A DNA stretch of 64,000 nt from Lethocerus indicus (taxonomy: Eukaryota; Arthropoda; Insecta; Hemiptera; Belostomatidae). Location of the stretch: positions 11,927,154 to 11,991,153 of the forward strand of contig JACDQD010000002.1 of NCBI GenBank assembly GCA_019843655.1, written 5' to 3'. The notes under the pieces were generated by a model. That model made no database searches, was not told the origin of the DNA, and saw nothing but the letters and a program-made list of their open reading frames with translations. Within the stretch, counting starts at the first letter, position 1; the number at the start of each line of letters is the position of its first letter. The position numbers and the translations under genes were made by a program. Positions 1 to 11,500 of this stretch are shown here, piece after piece.

Positions 1-46
1 CTGATTGTTTGCTACGCCGATTGCGGCTTCACGGCATCTTCTGGAC
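1..46 (-). mobile_element. Possible decayed Penelope-like element end (hammerhead-like relic)
   Basis: On the minus strand this stretch reads as a worn version of the hammerhead-like end seen intact at 8413-8449. It shows AGAAGATG, then a GCCG box, then CGGCGTAGCAAA, in the same order and at roughly the same spacing as the better copies. The core is not intact: the GAAA box is lost and the CTGAAGA box is changed. The window begins here, so the rest of the element may lie outside. The assignment rests only on similarity to the other copies in this window, and chance similarity is possible. Confidence 0.3.
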
Positions 47-1854
47 AATAACAGTGCAGACAAGATGCCCCACAGACTACAATTATGTTTTCATTGAATA
101 TTCATTTTAGTAATTTGTATTCAACCTCCTGTGCTACCTAACATAAAGAGTAACTTAAAGTTGGAAAGTAAGTTTCATTCCTCCCTGGAGAGGAAGTTTG
201 TAATTGCAACTTTTTTTTCGGTTTATATCCTCGCTTTATTAAAAGATATCAGTTCTTGGAGGATCGAAGAACAGGTTTCGAACTCTTCCTGAACAGAAGG
301 AAACCATTAAGCAGAATTGCTACTTATTTCACAAACCGACTGGAGAAAGCTGCCCGATTAATCAGTTTGACTGATTATCTAGCTTCTCCAGTTTTTCTTG
401 AATCATCTTTTTGTCAAACATTTTTAGAATTTTTAGATTTTGCAAGAGAACTTCCTTCGCTTAAATTCAAATCGGAAATCGGTGATAACTACGAATGAAC
501 AAGTAAAAATATAGCTTCAAGCATTGGTAACTATACATTACCATGATTGTATTAATTAGAAGTCGATTTTATATATGTGGGTACATATTATGTGAATTAA
601 TTTTATTTTGAAAACTCAGTATTTGTATTACTTTAGCAATATTTAATTTTTTTAAATTTGGATAACACTAAAAATAGATTTTTTTCATTATGAGAACAAC
701 TATACAAAAATATCAATTTAATATCCTTTTGACAGTCCTTAGTACACTGTTCAAACTACCACATTTACCATCCTCCACATTTCTCTTATTCGCAGTTTAT
801 TCTGCAACAAATGGCTACACAATATTAGTTATTATTAATATTGGTATTTCTATTTATATATCGTAACAAGTAATTTAAAAGAAATTGGAATAAAAGTAAA
901 ATTGTAGAAATATTAATTTATGAATATGGAACATGTAAAGAATTATGAATTTCCTACTACTTTTATTTACTAAAGGATATTTATTCTTTTTAAAAAATAA
1001 ATATATAAGGAAACTATTTTAATTTAAGAAACATATTGAGAGATTTTTACCTGTAAATTTTACTCCATTACTTGAATTTGCGAATTCAGTACCCAGTTTC
1101 CTTCTTGATCTTACCTAACTGCAACATTAGTATTTCTTAAAAAAAGTAATGGCATATCTCCTTTTCATAGTACAAAATTATAATTAACTGAATACAGCTG
1201 GAGACCATTGAAGTATATGACATGAATGATCATAATTTCAAATAAATTATTGCATGTAATATAATAAAATTTTTGAGAAGATCATATGTATGACACCATT
1301 TATAATTTTAAAAATTATTAAAAAAATTGATTTGTTTGTATAATAATGAATTGTATTTTTTTTCAAGTATATAATAATATTTTTTACTCCCCATGTCTTT
1401 TGTGGCACCTGTCTTCAAATGAATAATTGTATATATGCTTTGTATAAGTTATGAAAATATAATTAAAATAAAATATAAATAATAATATAAAATAATAATT
1501 ATATGTGAGAAAAACTAATGGCTGATTTCTAATTTTAACAGTTAATCTGTGTGATTGACAATAATAGGAAAAATTTGCTTTTTCAAATAATAAACCTATT
1601 TTTATTCATTCATTTGACTTACTGCATTATTGATTAATTTAACAAAATATATACCTGCTAATAATTAGACCAGCTGTGACCCAATCTACTAGCATTATCT
1701 TGCCTATATTTTCCTAAACACATAGACGGATTACAATTTTCTCCTTCTATTTTTGTTGGTAACCCATGTGAATCAATCCAGAGATAGGCATTTACAATAG
1801 ATCATTTTCTTCTGGATAATAACTTCTGTAAAAACTTCACTTATACCACAGTTA

Positions 1855-1860
<6 letters not shown>

Positions 1861-1912
<52 letters not shown>
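1861..1912. repeat. (AT)n microsatellite
   Basis: There are 26 uninterrupted AT dinucleotides, directly visible. The tract is self-complementary and could extrude as a cruciform. Perfect dinucleotide arrays of this length are usually length-polymorphic. Confidence 0.97.
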
Positions 1913-1915
<3 letters not shown>

Positions 1916-3126
1916 CCCTATTCCCTTATACCATTGTTCGATATAAGTAAAAGGAATGAAAGGGAGGATGTATATTGGCTACAGTAGGCTGACCTTTAAT
2001 GATTCAACTATATGAAATGAGGCACTGTGATAGAAAAGTGCAAATGTCATGTATACATATACTGTACAAGACACTGACTGTGAAAGCCAGAGGAGTGACA
2101 AAATATGGTAAGTTTTTAGGAATAATATTTTCTGGATGTAACCTCAAGTTTTAGATTACACAAGGGGACAAACTATGTATACACATAAGCAACTATTATG
2201 TATGGAATGTATTACATGCTTTTAAAAAATACTGGTTTATATAGGTTGAATCCCAATATTCTATTTATTATTTATTCTATATGATTTATTTCTAATGATC
2301 AACTAGTTGCAAAACCAAGTGTTGTGTGTCAAGAAAAGTATATCTAAACCGTGGTTTAGGCTCAACTACAAATTTTCTTTGAAATGTTTCATATAATTAT
2401 GGCGGAACTTTATGCAAAAAAAAAATCAGCGGGCATTACAATTAGGGATCAAGGGCAAGTATAGAATATACATTTGACATTAGAAGAGGTGAGGTAAATA
2501 ATCGAAGTGTTTTTCCCGTAGGCCCCACCGCCAACTGGCCTGAAGGTAATTTCAAGAATAATTATTCAGGGGAACAGAGTGCATCAAAAAGAATAAGTAA
2601 GGCGCTGTTTAGGTAAAAAATATTGCAATTAAGTGAGCAATTAGGTTGCTGAGAAAACTGTTCAAAATAAATCCCCTTCACGTTTTTGTTTCAGTGGAAC
2701 CGCATTGACGTATCGGCATGACTGGGCATTTTTTTGGTAGGTCATTGCTAAGCATTTTTCAGCCTGAAATTTACGCTTCAAAACATAAGCGACAAGCTTT
2801 GTGAAGAAATAATGAAAGCAAGCGTGAAATTCAAAATTTTAGTTTAGGCCCAGTGGTGTGTCGAAGTGGGAAAAACATGTAATTATATATACGAGATTAA
2901 AAGTAATACATTTTTCGAATGATATTGCAGAAATTGTAATTTCAGCCAAATTTCATGGCAATAATCATACACCGCTGATATTATCCACAGGGGAATTTTC
3001 TCCCTATTTATCAAAATTTTATATCCCTTTTAATGTACATAGGAGCATTTGAACATGAAACGTTCAACATTGTGATCGACTATGTTAAAAATATAAAATA
3101 AGAGAAATAATTTTTATAATATTATG

Positions 3127-3160
3127 ACGGCTTACGTTTACATAGGTACACGTAAGCCGT
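3127..3160. repeat. Perfect 11-bp inverted repeat with 12-nt spacer
   Basis: The left arm ACGGCTTACGT (3127-3137) is the exact reverse complement of the right arm at 3150-3160. The spacer is 12 nt. It sits in AT-rich sequence and is followed by a run of TAATTA-type palindromes. It could be the fold of a tiny MITE remnant, a dyad binding site, or chance. No target-site duplication was found. Confidence 0.8.
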
Positions 3161-4505
3161 TAATTTATATTATTAATTAATTAATAATGTATAACACATT
3201 AATCAATAATGTATAATAACGTTAATACATATTAATTTACATATGAATATAATTACTGTTATTTTAAAATTGTTCGACAGGACGTATCCGTGTGTTATGA
3301 CGGACATATTTCAAAACGGACAAAAGTTATAAGGCCCAGAACTTATCTTGTTTAGAATGTTTTTCAGGTTTACCTGACATTGTGACAATAATAGCACTGG
3401 TCGAAAAAGTGTTTACAATAAATATTAGAAGTCCTTAAATTATTTTCGACAGTTCGAAATGTTAGACGGTTATTTTAGTTAAAGGCCATAAAATCATCGA
3501 TTGAAGAATAACGAATCATCGAATCCCGAACGAGGTAGCAGTACCTCACAAGAATATTATCAGCGGTGGGTAGGGTGCAGTTTTTGCGGTGTTAACCTCT
3601 ACGGAGGTCGTTAACGGCGCTATTTATTGCTGAGTCCTGTCTTATGGCGGAGAATTGTTAAAGGGAGGAGGGCCGTGCCAGCGAGGGAGGCGAGCAATAA
3701 GTCAGAAGAAGGAGCCTTGTCCTCGTCTGTGTGCCGTTATGCAGTTTGAATCGGATTGCACCCTGGAGGCGCTCCAGGAATCCGCAACACCCAAGAACAA
3801 TAAGCCACGTTACGCTCCCCCACTCCGCCACAGCCGTTATTCCTCCTACTTTCATATCCACTTTCCTTCAATAACTAGCGACCCTTCCACATTTCTAATT
3901 CCGCCCATCGATTTTCCGAGCCAACTCATTTGTAAAATAACATTCAACTTTTGGACCAAACGTTTTGAAAATAATTTTGTTTCAGTTTTATTATTGTTTT
4001 TATTATTCCGTTTTATTATATTTTATTTATTATCCCAAAGTACTGATCTAACCTCTAGCTCATCACTGCTATCCTTTTTACATCTCCGTTGCCTCGTCGT
4101 GGTGGTAAATGAGGGAATTTATCCCTCAATTATTTCATACCGATGGTATGCCCCATCCGGCAGTACGCGTGCGGAATACGAATGTTGGGAAGGGACGAGG
4201 GACAAAAACCTGCTGAAGAAGTTGAGCTACGCAATTGAGAGCCAATTAAATGGATCCCCCCGCCAGTATTGGAAAAGAAAACACTTTTCCTGGAAGGAGG
4301 GTGGCGTTTAATGGATGCGCCCGTGGGTAATGGAGGTGGGGAAAGTTTGATTGGGGCTAAAATATTCGGGAGTGTACAGAAACTTATAATAAGATCTTAA
4401 TCTGTCTTAGTTTGTAATAAGAGACCTTAGTCAGGGAAAAACTCTCAGCAATTTCTAACTCCCAGAAAAACAATTATAATCTTGTCAACATGCAAGTAAT
4501 ACGAG

Positions 4506-4557
4506 TTCCGACAGATAAATAGAATTCCAACGAGAATTCTATTCTTCTGTCTGGGAA
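4506..4557. repeat. Imperfect hairpin, ~20-bp arms with 6-nt loop
   Basis: The left arm 4511-4527 (ACAGATAAATAGAATTC) pairs with the right arm 4534-4550 at 15 of 17 positions. The loop is CAACGA. Pairing continues outward (G4510 with C4551, and TTCC at 4506-4509 with GGAA near 4554-4557) after one bulged base. The size is like a short palindromic element or a very small pre-miRNA-like fold. I recognise no known miRNA seed. Confidence 0.75.
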
Positions 4558-5900
4558 TCAAAAAATATTTCTGATATTAGAAATATTAATATTTAGAGCC
4601 ATTCTTGCGATCTGATGGGTCATCTTGTCTGCGCTGCCAGTGCGTTCCACTGCGCCAAACTCTCAACGGATATATTTAGGGTGCATTATTACTAATTATT
4701 AATTATTTATTAAGTAAGATTATTTTATCTTTAAATGTTGTTTGTTATGTTAGTTTGCTCCACAATGCGAGAAGACTAGTGAAATGGAAAAATCCTGGCA
4801 TCACAAAAATATCATTACCAAGAGACATTTGAAAACTGTAAATCTGGAAGTGTTTACCAGAGTAAAAAAATGAATTGAATGAATGAAAGATATTTACAAT
4901 GTCTCGGCGAAGAAATTTTACCTTTGCGATTGTTAAAACTGTCCTTTCATTGTTCCGGCCATGCCTGGAAGCGTAATCGCGATTCACATAATTTTCAGAG
5001 GTCGTCACAGCGGCGAAATAGAGACGCTGACGTTGGAAAGAGGGCTGACTTTGTTCAAAAGGAAATGGAATTGATTTATATCTCCCTGGACAATTTTCGT
5101 GAGTTCGTGCCCAGTGTTCCAATGCGGTAGACAGGTGCTCGAGGGTTTACATCGTGATTTGAATATTTTTTTTCTACATCTCAATGATGTAAAATTAGAA
5201 TTACTCACTCTTCGATAGAGGTGGACAGACGTAAGGGACAAGGGCCTTTCCCCAGAATAAGAAATCATGTATTACGAATACAGATCCTGCTAGACGCTAC
5301 GAAGCCAGGATTCGAAGAGTGGGCTAAAAAATAAAGAATAAAAAAGTCTCCGATACGAAAACACGAACTAAGTATCTCAAAAAAGTGTGTAAGTCAGGAC
5401 AACACACACAGTATATGACAATATACCCTATATGTCAATAATATAATGGAATACCAATAAATATTATATTTTTTCCAGGTCGATAAGAATCGAAATAATT
5501 AATTAGTTGAACTAATAGCCATATTTATTATTTTACGATTATTTTTCTCGTGTTTACCACTAATAGCACGTGTTTAGCACGTTAAAATTTTAAACGACAA
5601 CAAATCGTGAATTGCGCTGTTTCATTTGTTTCGTTACAGTCAAGGCTCCGAGTATAAATTCAAGTATAAATCTGACTGAATAATGCGGTGTGACAGTTCA
5701 CTGTATCTATCATCCGTTCGGGCGGCAATGGCAAAAATGGCTTTTTTAAAAACGGGAGTATAATTGGGCCTAGGCGGCGGCAGCCTCTTTTGCCGGTTCA
5801 TATTTTTCAGACGCAATTACGTAATTTGGGTCCGACGCAAATTATAGTCGGTGACATCCAAAAAGGAAGAGGAGGGAAAAATAGACAAAAAGCGAACCTC

Positions 5901-5964
5901 GGGGAGAGGGAGAGAAAAAAAGGGAGAGAGAGAGGGAGAGAGAGAGAGAGAGAGAGAGAGGGAG
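5901..5964. repeat. (GA)n purine tract
   Basis: This is a purine-only run with an almost pure GA core at about 5930-5962. GAGAG is the binding motif of the arthropod GAGA factor (established for Drosophila Trl), so a regulatory role is possible but not shown. Peptides made only of R and E, or of S and L, in frames across it come from the repeat and are not genes. Confidence 0.95.
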
Positions 5965-6293
5965 TGACGGACAGAAGAAACTGAAAAGGCGGACGAGGTT
6001 GAAACAAAAGGGGAGGAGGAGTCGCTAAATGCAAGTCACGTATTGAGATGCGTGTACTTTTTAGTCGGGTTAGTCGGTTGACGCGCGCTTTATTAGCAGG
6101 TTCCACAGTGACTCCCTCCTCACAGAGTTTGCCAAATCGATGTAAAAATTGCATCAACCCTTTTCAACTTCAATCACAACCGCAAAAATATATTAAGACG
6201 CTCTGGTAAAGTTGATTTTTAAGAAAACTGAAGGCGGCCTTCTTCCTTTTTCAGTAGTTCCATTTCAGTTAGCGCCGTGTAGGAACAACAATA

Positions 6294-6560
6294 TGGTGTG
6301 TAGTTTCGAATACCTCTTTTGTGGTCTGCGAGGGGTTGGAGTACCGTAGATTTCGTGTGTTTCTGTCTCCCCTCGCTGGTTTGATCTTTTGCTAGGCCGG
6401 TTTCGGCTGCTCGCCATCTTCAGTAGAGGTGTTAGTCACTTTTTGCACTTGATGTCGGATTTGATGTCCGATTTTTTCGGATGCCCGAAAAACATCCAAA
6501 GTGGAGGCTTTTTGTATTCCAATTATATTCCAAACAACACACGAAATCTACACTCTCTTC
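6294..6560 (-). mobile_element. Penelope-like element end fragment with hammerhead-like motif
   Basis: This is an inverted copy of the end of the element at 8330-8515. The shared parts, read on the plus strand, are the TACCGTAGATTTCGTGTG box (6344-6361), a CCTCGCTGGTTTG box, then TTTGCTAGGCCGG followed by the reverse of the GAAAC, stem II and CTGAAGA core (6391-6425), then GTTAGTCACTTTTTGCACTT. On the minus strand the ribozyme core keeps CTGAAGA, the GGC/GCC stem II and GAAAC. The cleavage triplet, however, is GCC instead of GTC and stem I is shortened, so it is probably inactive. A second, inverted piece of the outer box (AACACACGAAATCTAC) occurs near 6537-6552. Confidence 0.7.
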
Positions 6561-6569
6561 CGAGTCTCT

Positions 6570-7920
6570 CTTCCGAGTAGGGCAGCTTTCTGAAAAATGT
6601 AAATTCCCTGAAGGATTTCCAAAATAAATTTTTCCAAACTGTTAATAATTATAGATAACCTACAATCGAATTTTTTCACTCTTTAAAACCCAAGAACAAC
6701 CTCAGTTATTCAGCTAATATTCGATAATGATTATTTATATATTCAACAAACTGATAGTATACGTACTAGTACATATACTGATAGTATAGTACTAGTGATA
6801 GCAGCTATCGCAAAATTTAAAAAAATTAATTTTTTACTATATAAAAAGTTCTTACAGTTTTAAATGTTTCGACATTACAACAGGACTCAACTTTTTGTTT
6901 ATCTATAGGTTTTACAAGAATTGTCTTTCATCAAAAAACAATTATTATCGCGTTTCTAAGTAAAAAAAACCTCTATATCTTATGTTACTAGTCGTAAACA
7001 ATTGTTCTCTCCGATACGAGGTGATTAATTACAGCAATTTGGTTGGCTCCTTTGAACGTTAACACTTTTCCTCTTTCTCTCCCTATCGAGCAACATACTG
7101 AAACGCAATTTACGTTCACAGTAACTGTACAATATTTTATTTATTCTATATTTCCTTGGATCTATGAGAAAACGGGTTCATTGATAGTCCTTACTTTGCA
7201 TAATATGATCAGGGCTTAGTTTACCCAGTGATCTTGTGTTTTTTTCTTTTGAAACAAGTACAATTAAATTATTGGCTCCCGTACAGCTAACATTATCAAA
7301 GGCTTCACGGAAGCCTTGTAATTCGTATTTTTGTCTACGATGATAGTGGTGAAATTCGAGTATCTTGGAACGTTATCCATTATACGGTGCGCCCGATTCC
7401 CCGACTATAGATACCGGCGGTAATTGAATGAAACTTTCTCTTTGGTGAAAATAATTAAAGGACTGACCGATAAGGGGAGTCCGAAACCCAAGATATAAAT
7501 TAATATTGGTAATGAGGGCAAAAATGATTTCCAGCGTTGTTCGGCTACAGGTCAAAAAGCCGATATTCAGTCTTTATCACAAGAGAAGGGAAATTTAACT
7601 TTTTTACCTCTTCGGAAACGGCCTCTTCCCCCAAAGTTGATAAGGAATTAGCAAATACCAGTTACAAATAGGTTTGAAATTAAAATTATATTGGAAGGTA
7701 GAATAAATTTTATTAGCCCGGATACGGGGGTTGACGGTCCGGGATAGTGAAGGAGGGCAAGAGGTGGTCGGGGTAGGGGCGTCCAGGATACCTGCCGGCG
7801 GAGGCCGGGATTAGGGAGATAACTCCCCGTTGATATAGCTCTATTTTGATTCAATCAATGGGTAGTGGTGCATGGCCGTTCTTACGAACGAGACTAAATA
7901 TTTATAGCCTGTTAAATAGG
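6570..7920. other. Non-coding stretch between two element fragments
   Basis: No gene is recognised. The stretch is AT-rich with a short tandem duplication at 6750-6796 and a CpG-richer patch at about 7700-7850. The stretch at 7360-7560 holds only short open frames without recognisable domains. Confidence 0.5.
6750..6796. repeat. Short tandem duplication
   Basis: ACTGATAGTATACGTACTAGT at 6750-6770 is repeated with a one-base deletion at 6777-6796. The two units are separated by ACATAT. The unit is rich in CTAGT palindromes. It looks like a local replication-slippage duplication. Confidence 0.85.
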
Positions 7921-7954
7921 CGATTCCGGTATCCAATGCTACCCGGTATCTATC

Positions 7955-8122
7955 ACTCACAAATTCTTCTTAGAGGGACAGGCGGCTTTTAGCCCAGAAA
8001 CCGAATCCAACTTTGCCAACCACATTATAGACTCCGGACATGAGACAATGAACATCTACAAATCCCTAAAACTAATACACCCAGGCAAGAAAGGCAAAGA
8101 GATGTGTGTAATTAAATAGTAT
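7955..8122 (+). pseudogene. GIY-YIG endonuclease C-terminal fragment of a Penelope-like element
   Basis: In one frame (codons starting at 7955) the translation contains SNFANHIIDSGHE (8006-8044), followed by a NIYKSLKLIHPGKKGKEMC stretch and a TAG stop at 8117-8119. The SNFA-H-ID-GHE pattern, then a hydrophobic L-I-H segment and a G-K-G-K-turn, is the usual C-terminal layout of the GIY-YIG domain of Penelope-like retroelements. The enzyme nicks target DNA for retrotransposition. The GIY and YIG motifs and the reverse transcriptase are absent upstream, so this is a 5'-truncated relic. Its frame is open but it has no start codon of its own. The family call rests on motif recognition by eye. Confidence 0.75.
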
Positions 8123-8412
8123 GGAGATTTTGTAACACAAACAAAACATTCGTCCGCTAATCCTACTGGAAGACCTCACCCGTCCAACCACCACCACCCC
8201 CCTTTTTGACCGACAATCCGACATAGATTTAAGCCCATTAACAAAAATCCCACACCCCCTGAATACTAAGAACACAAACAACACCCCCCAGAACACAATA
8301 ACGAGACACGTATATATACACACGACAAACAGAACCACCACAGTACAAGGGACAGTGACAGTGCAGTGCGGACGCCCAAAAAACATCCAAAGTGCCAAAA
8401 GTGACTACTACC

Positions 8413-8449
8413 GCTACTGAAGATGGCGAGCTGCCGAAACCGGTCTAGC
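8413..8449 (+). ncRNA. Hammerhead-ribozyme-like motif in Penelope-like element
   Basis: In order: GCTA (stem I 5' side, 8413-8416), CTGAAGA (8417-8423, fits the CUGANGA core), a stem II of GGC (8425-8427) and GCC (8433-8435) around GAGCT, GAAA (8436-8439), a palindromic ACCGGT (8439-8444, possible stem III) ending in the cleavage triplet GTC (8443-8445), and TAGC (8446-8449), which pairs perfectly with GCTA. Short palindromic stem III, usable only as a dimer, is known for hammerheads in Penelope-like elements. One feature does not fit the canonical fold: an extra T (8424) lies between the core and stem II. Catalysis is therefore uncertain. Confidence 0.6.
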
Positions 8450-8515
8450 AAAAGACCAAACCAGCGAGAGGAGACAGAAACACACGAAGTCTACGGTATC
8501 TGCAGGTACTACGGG

Positions 8516-11500
8516 TATTCCCTCAATGACTGCATTATTTGAATTTAAATTCACATTTGAGCGGATCCCAAATAACTCCTTAGTACATTAACAGAATTCT
8601 GTAGATTATATTATTAAATAAATTACTTTCAGAGAGAGAGATATATAACAATTTACACCATAAAAAATACATAATAAATTGGCACATTTAACTCAGCAGT
8701 TCATTTGCATTTCTGGGTTAGCGTTTACTTCATTCTATAGTGAGATACAAAACAAACCCTCGCGAATCCGCGTACAGATATCTTAATTACGTCTATTGTT
8801 CAATAATGTGTCACTGTAAATTCGAAGAAGCTATGTTTTCATTAGATTGTCGAGGGTAAAACCTATTTTCTATAGTGTCGATAATTTTCTTTTTCATTCT
8901 CCAGTTTCTGGAGAGACTGCGTGGTAAATAATTGGCACGCACTTGGAGGCGGGACTGTAGAGAACGATTTGAGATATGAAAAGGGTTAGCTTGGGCTGAT
9001 GACTGGACGGGGCAGGCGCGGCACACGGCTCTTGGCCAATCGGAGGCCGGCCTATAATGAAAGTCCCCCTTCCACCCCCGGTTGCACAAAAATATAAAAA
9101 CAACCCCCCCTCCCCCCATCCCTCGATAAGTAATCGAGTCCTCCCTCCCGACGGCCGCCATTATGTGTAATTTCCTCTTTTACCGAAATTAACATCGGCG
9201 GCCGTTTTACGTGATCGTATATAAGGTGAAAGCCCTGGCCCGTATGAGAGGGCGCGCGGTATTTCGGTACAACAATCCTCTTCCTCCCGTCACCCCGCTG
9301 AAATATTACCCGCCTGGCTGTTAAGTTGTTCAATTAAAGGAGCGGTAAAACTCAAGTAACGACCGGTGAATTATAAGAATACCGACCGTTGTATATAAAT
9401 TTTGATCCGACATCAGGTTTCAGCTTAGTCGATATTTTAGTTCAATTTCATGATGTCTCATATGTTCGCTAATTAATTAGCACAGTGTCTGGAGACAGAA
9501 AATAGAGGCTGATGGAAACTCAATATAATAGGAAAAAAAACACCCAATCGGAGTGGGGCAGAGAACTTTGTCGAAACTAGGCCCTAAAAATTCTAATTTG
9601 GATTTAATTTTCGGTTATTAACGGAGATCGTTGATAGAAACGTGTTACGGTAGATGGTTTTCATTTGTTTTATATATAAAAACACAGATTTTAATTCGTA
9701 TTTAGAGTAAGTATTCGGATAATTGTACCACACAGAATTGTGACTCTTATTATTTTGCAAAATAGATTGGCGCAAAAATAAATTTCCATTTCCATTGGAA
9801 ACAGTTTCCGAATAAATTGTATCCAAACTCCGTTCGTTAATTCCGACCGTCCGTTATTAACAAAAACGACTCGTTTATCTTTCAAATCTGAGAGCGGGAT
9901 AGAAGAGCGGTCGTGTTTGAGAGACCGGCGAGAACCGGTGACTGAGGGGGGGAGCGCGGCTGCGACACTTCTGCTCCCCAATTTACTTGTCCATCAGGTT
10001 TAAAATTAAATGTAAATCAATGAACAACGGCTAGAGATTAAAGAGGCTGACTGGTAATTGAAATCAGAGCCGGCGTGCTCCAAAGGTGGGAGACCCGTCC
10101 CCATTTAATCGCTCCTGTCACAGAATATGATGTATTGCCCCTACTTTGAATAATATCGTGTCCTAATAAAATTATTATTTTATTAAAATAATTACATTGT
10201 ATTACATACTAAATGAGATCAATCCGCTACAGATATTAATATTTACGACGCCGCTCAATATTTTAGATGGCTGTGTGAATTCTGTTTAGAAGCAATAAAC
10301 AATTATCTAATGTTAGACAACCTCACGGCTGGTAGATACTTGTTTCGTTTTCAAAATCAACAACATTATACTGAACCGTAAATAACATGAACCCAACCCT
10401 CAGAATATTAACAAAGTAAATAATACAACTTTTGGCCACCTATGTAATAATAATGTCGTAGAAATGTCCGTTTAGTTATGCCACATTACAGCAACCGTTG
10501 ATAATATTATTTCAGAGGCTAAATGCTAAGAGAAATTAAAGATTATTTGGTTATAGAAGTTTGCTGTTGTTGTTAATTAAGTTTTAAAAAAAGGAAATAT
10601 ATCATACCGATACATTACCGAAAATTGTCGCCTAAACTTAGTTTCCCCAGTATACTGCCGAATAACCTCCGGTGATTAATGCTATATTAATGTTTCTCCG
10701 TACTAAATTCTGGCAATTTAATAATGTATGTAACAATTAAAATAAATATAAACTAAAATCATCTAACGCGCATAATACGAGGGGTTAATTTCCCGTACAC
10801 TTAGTTTGACGAATTTCCAATTTATCAAACAGTTGATACTTTCATTTATCGTTTTGCTTGTTCCTTCCCGCATGTTTTAGTCAACAGTTAGAATCTCTCG
10901 TTTGTTCCTGTACTATATTTTGTTTTATTAATTGGTGCACAAGCGATAAACATTAACAAAATTTCAGCTTTATGTTTAGTGATGAAGATACCTGGGAATA
11001 ATAATTTTCATATTAAATTTATTTGATTTGTTCCAATTTGATATTTTATATCCTGGGAGTTTAATAAGAAATAGATAATAAATGAAAAAGTGATAACTGA
11101 CTCCATAAAAAGTAACCGTTAATATATTCTGGGTAATGTTTAACGTTTGACTGGGTGAACACCATAATTAAATTTTACTTTATACACGCGCGCATTTTAT
11201 TTTAATAATACTATTTTCGACGCGACAATTTGTGAAGCACTTGTATTTTAGTAGTCAGCTCCCTCCGCACCAAAAGAAGAGAAACACCTTCCAGTGTGTT
11301 TTATATGTTTAAGCAGCCAAAGTAATGTTCTTTAAATGTTGTCCGCAGAATTTAGAGGTTATGATATGGACCTGATTACAATTTTTAAATGTAAAATCAT
11401 ATTTTTAATTTACTATAGCGCAAATAAGAACGGGTTTTAAATCGGTGCATAAATACTGAATAATTCGAGATACTTTCAACCCATATTTGTTTTCACCAGA

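Larger units (their letters stand above)
71..3600. other. AT-rich non-coding stretch
   Basis: No gene is recognised here. The sequence is strongly AT-rich, with many short A or T runs and stop codons in every frame. It holds a pure AT microsatellite (1861-1912) and an inverted repeat (3127-3160), listed separately. An open frame at about 217-498 (+) encodes a short basic peptide with no ATG at its start and no family I can name. Confidence 0.6.
3601..6290. other. Non-coding stretch with two CpG-rich patches
   Basis: CpG-rich patches lie at about 3640-3860 and 4140-4330, with AT-rich DNA between them. A long open frame across 3655-4311 (+) changes from a GC-rich to a T-rich composition along its length and encodes low-complexity residues, so I do not call it a gene. 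An imperfect hairpin (4506-4557) and a GA-rich tract (5901-5964) are listed separately. Confidence 0.5.
7955..8515 (+). mobile_element. Penelope-like retroelement remnant (GIY-YIG end plus hammerhead-bearing tail)
   Basis: The fragment reads in order: a GIY-YIG endonuclease C-terminal coding piece (7955-8119), about 280 bp of C-rich non-coding sequence with TATATA and CACAC, a hammerhead-like motif (8413-8449), then the CCAGCGAGAGGAGACAG and AAACACACGAAGTCTACGG boxes (to about 8505). The last two boxes and the ribozyme motif recur elsewhere in the window in both orientations, which marks them as the mobile end. Penelope-like elements are known to combine a reverse transcriptase, a GIY-YIG nuclease and hammerhead motifs in their terminal repeats. 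The reverse transcriptase is missing, so this is a truncated copy. Confidence 0.8.

Noticed and set aside
217..498. Open frame with a basic peptide including RRTGFELFLNRRKPLSR
   Set aside because: There is no ATG at the start, the length is short and no domain is certain. A faint likeness to transposase tails was too weak to name.
3655..4311. 218-codon open frame (+)
   Set aside because: It starts in a CpG-rich patch and ends in T-rich DNA, encodes runs of S, L, F and Y, has a second open frame on the minus strand, and has no motif.
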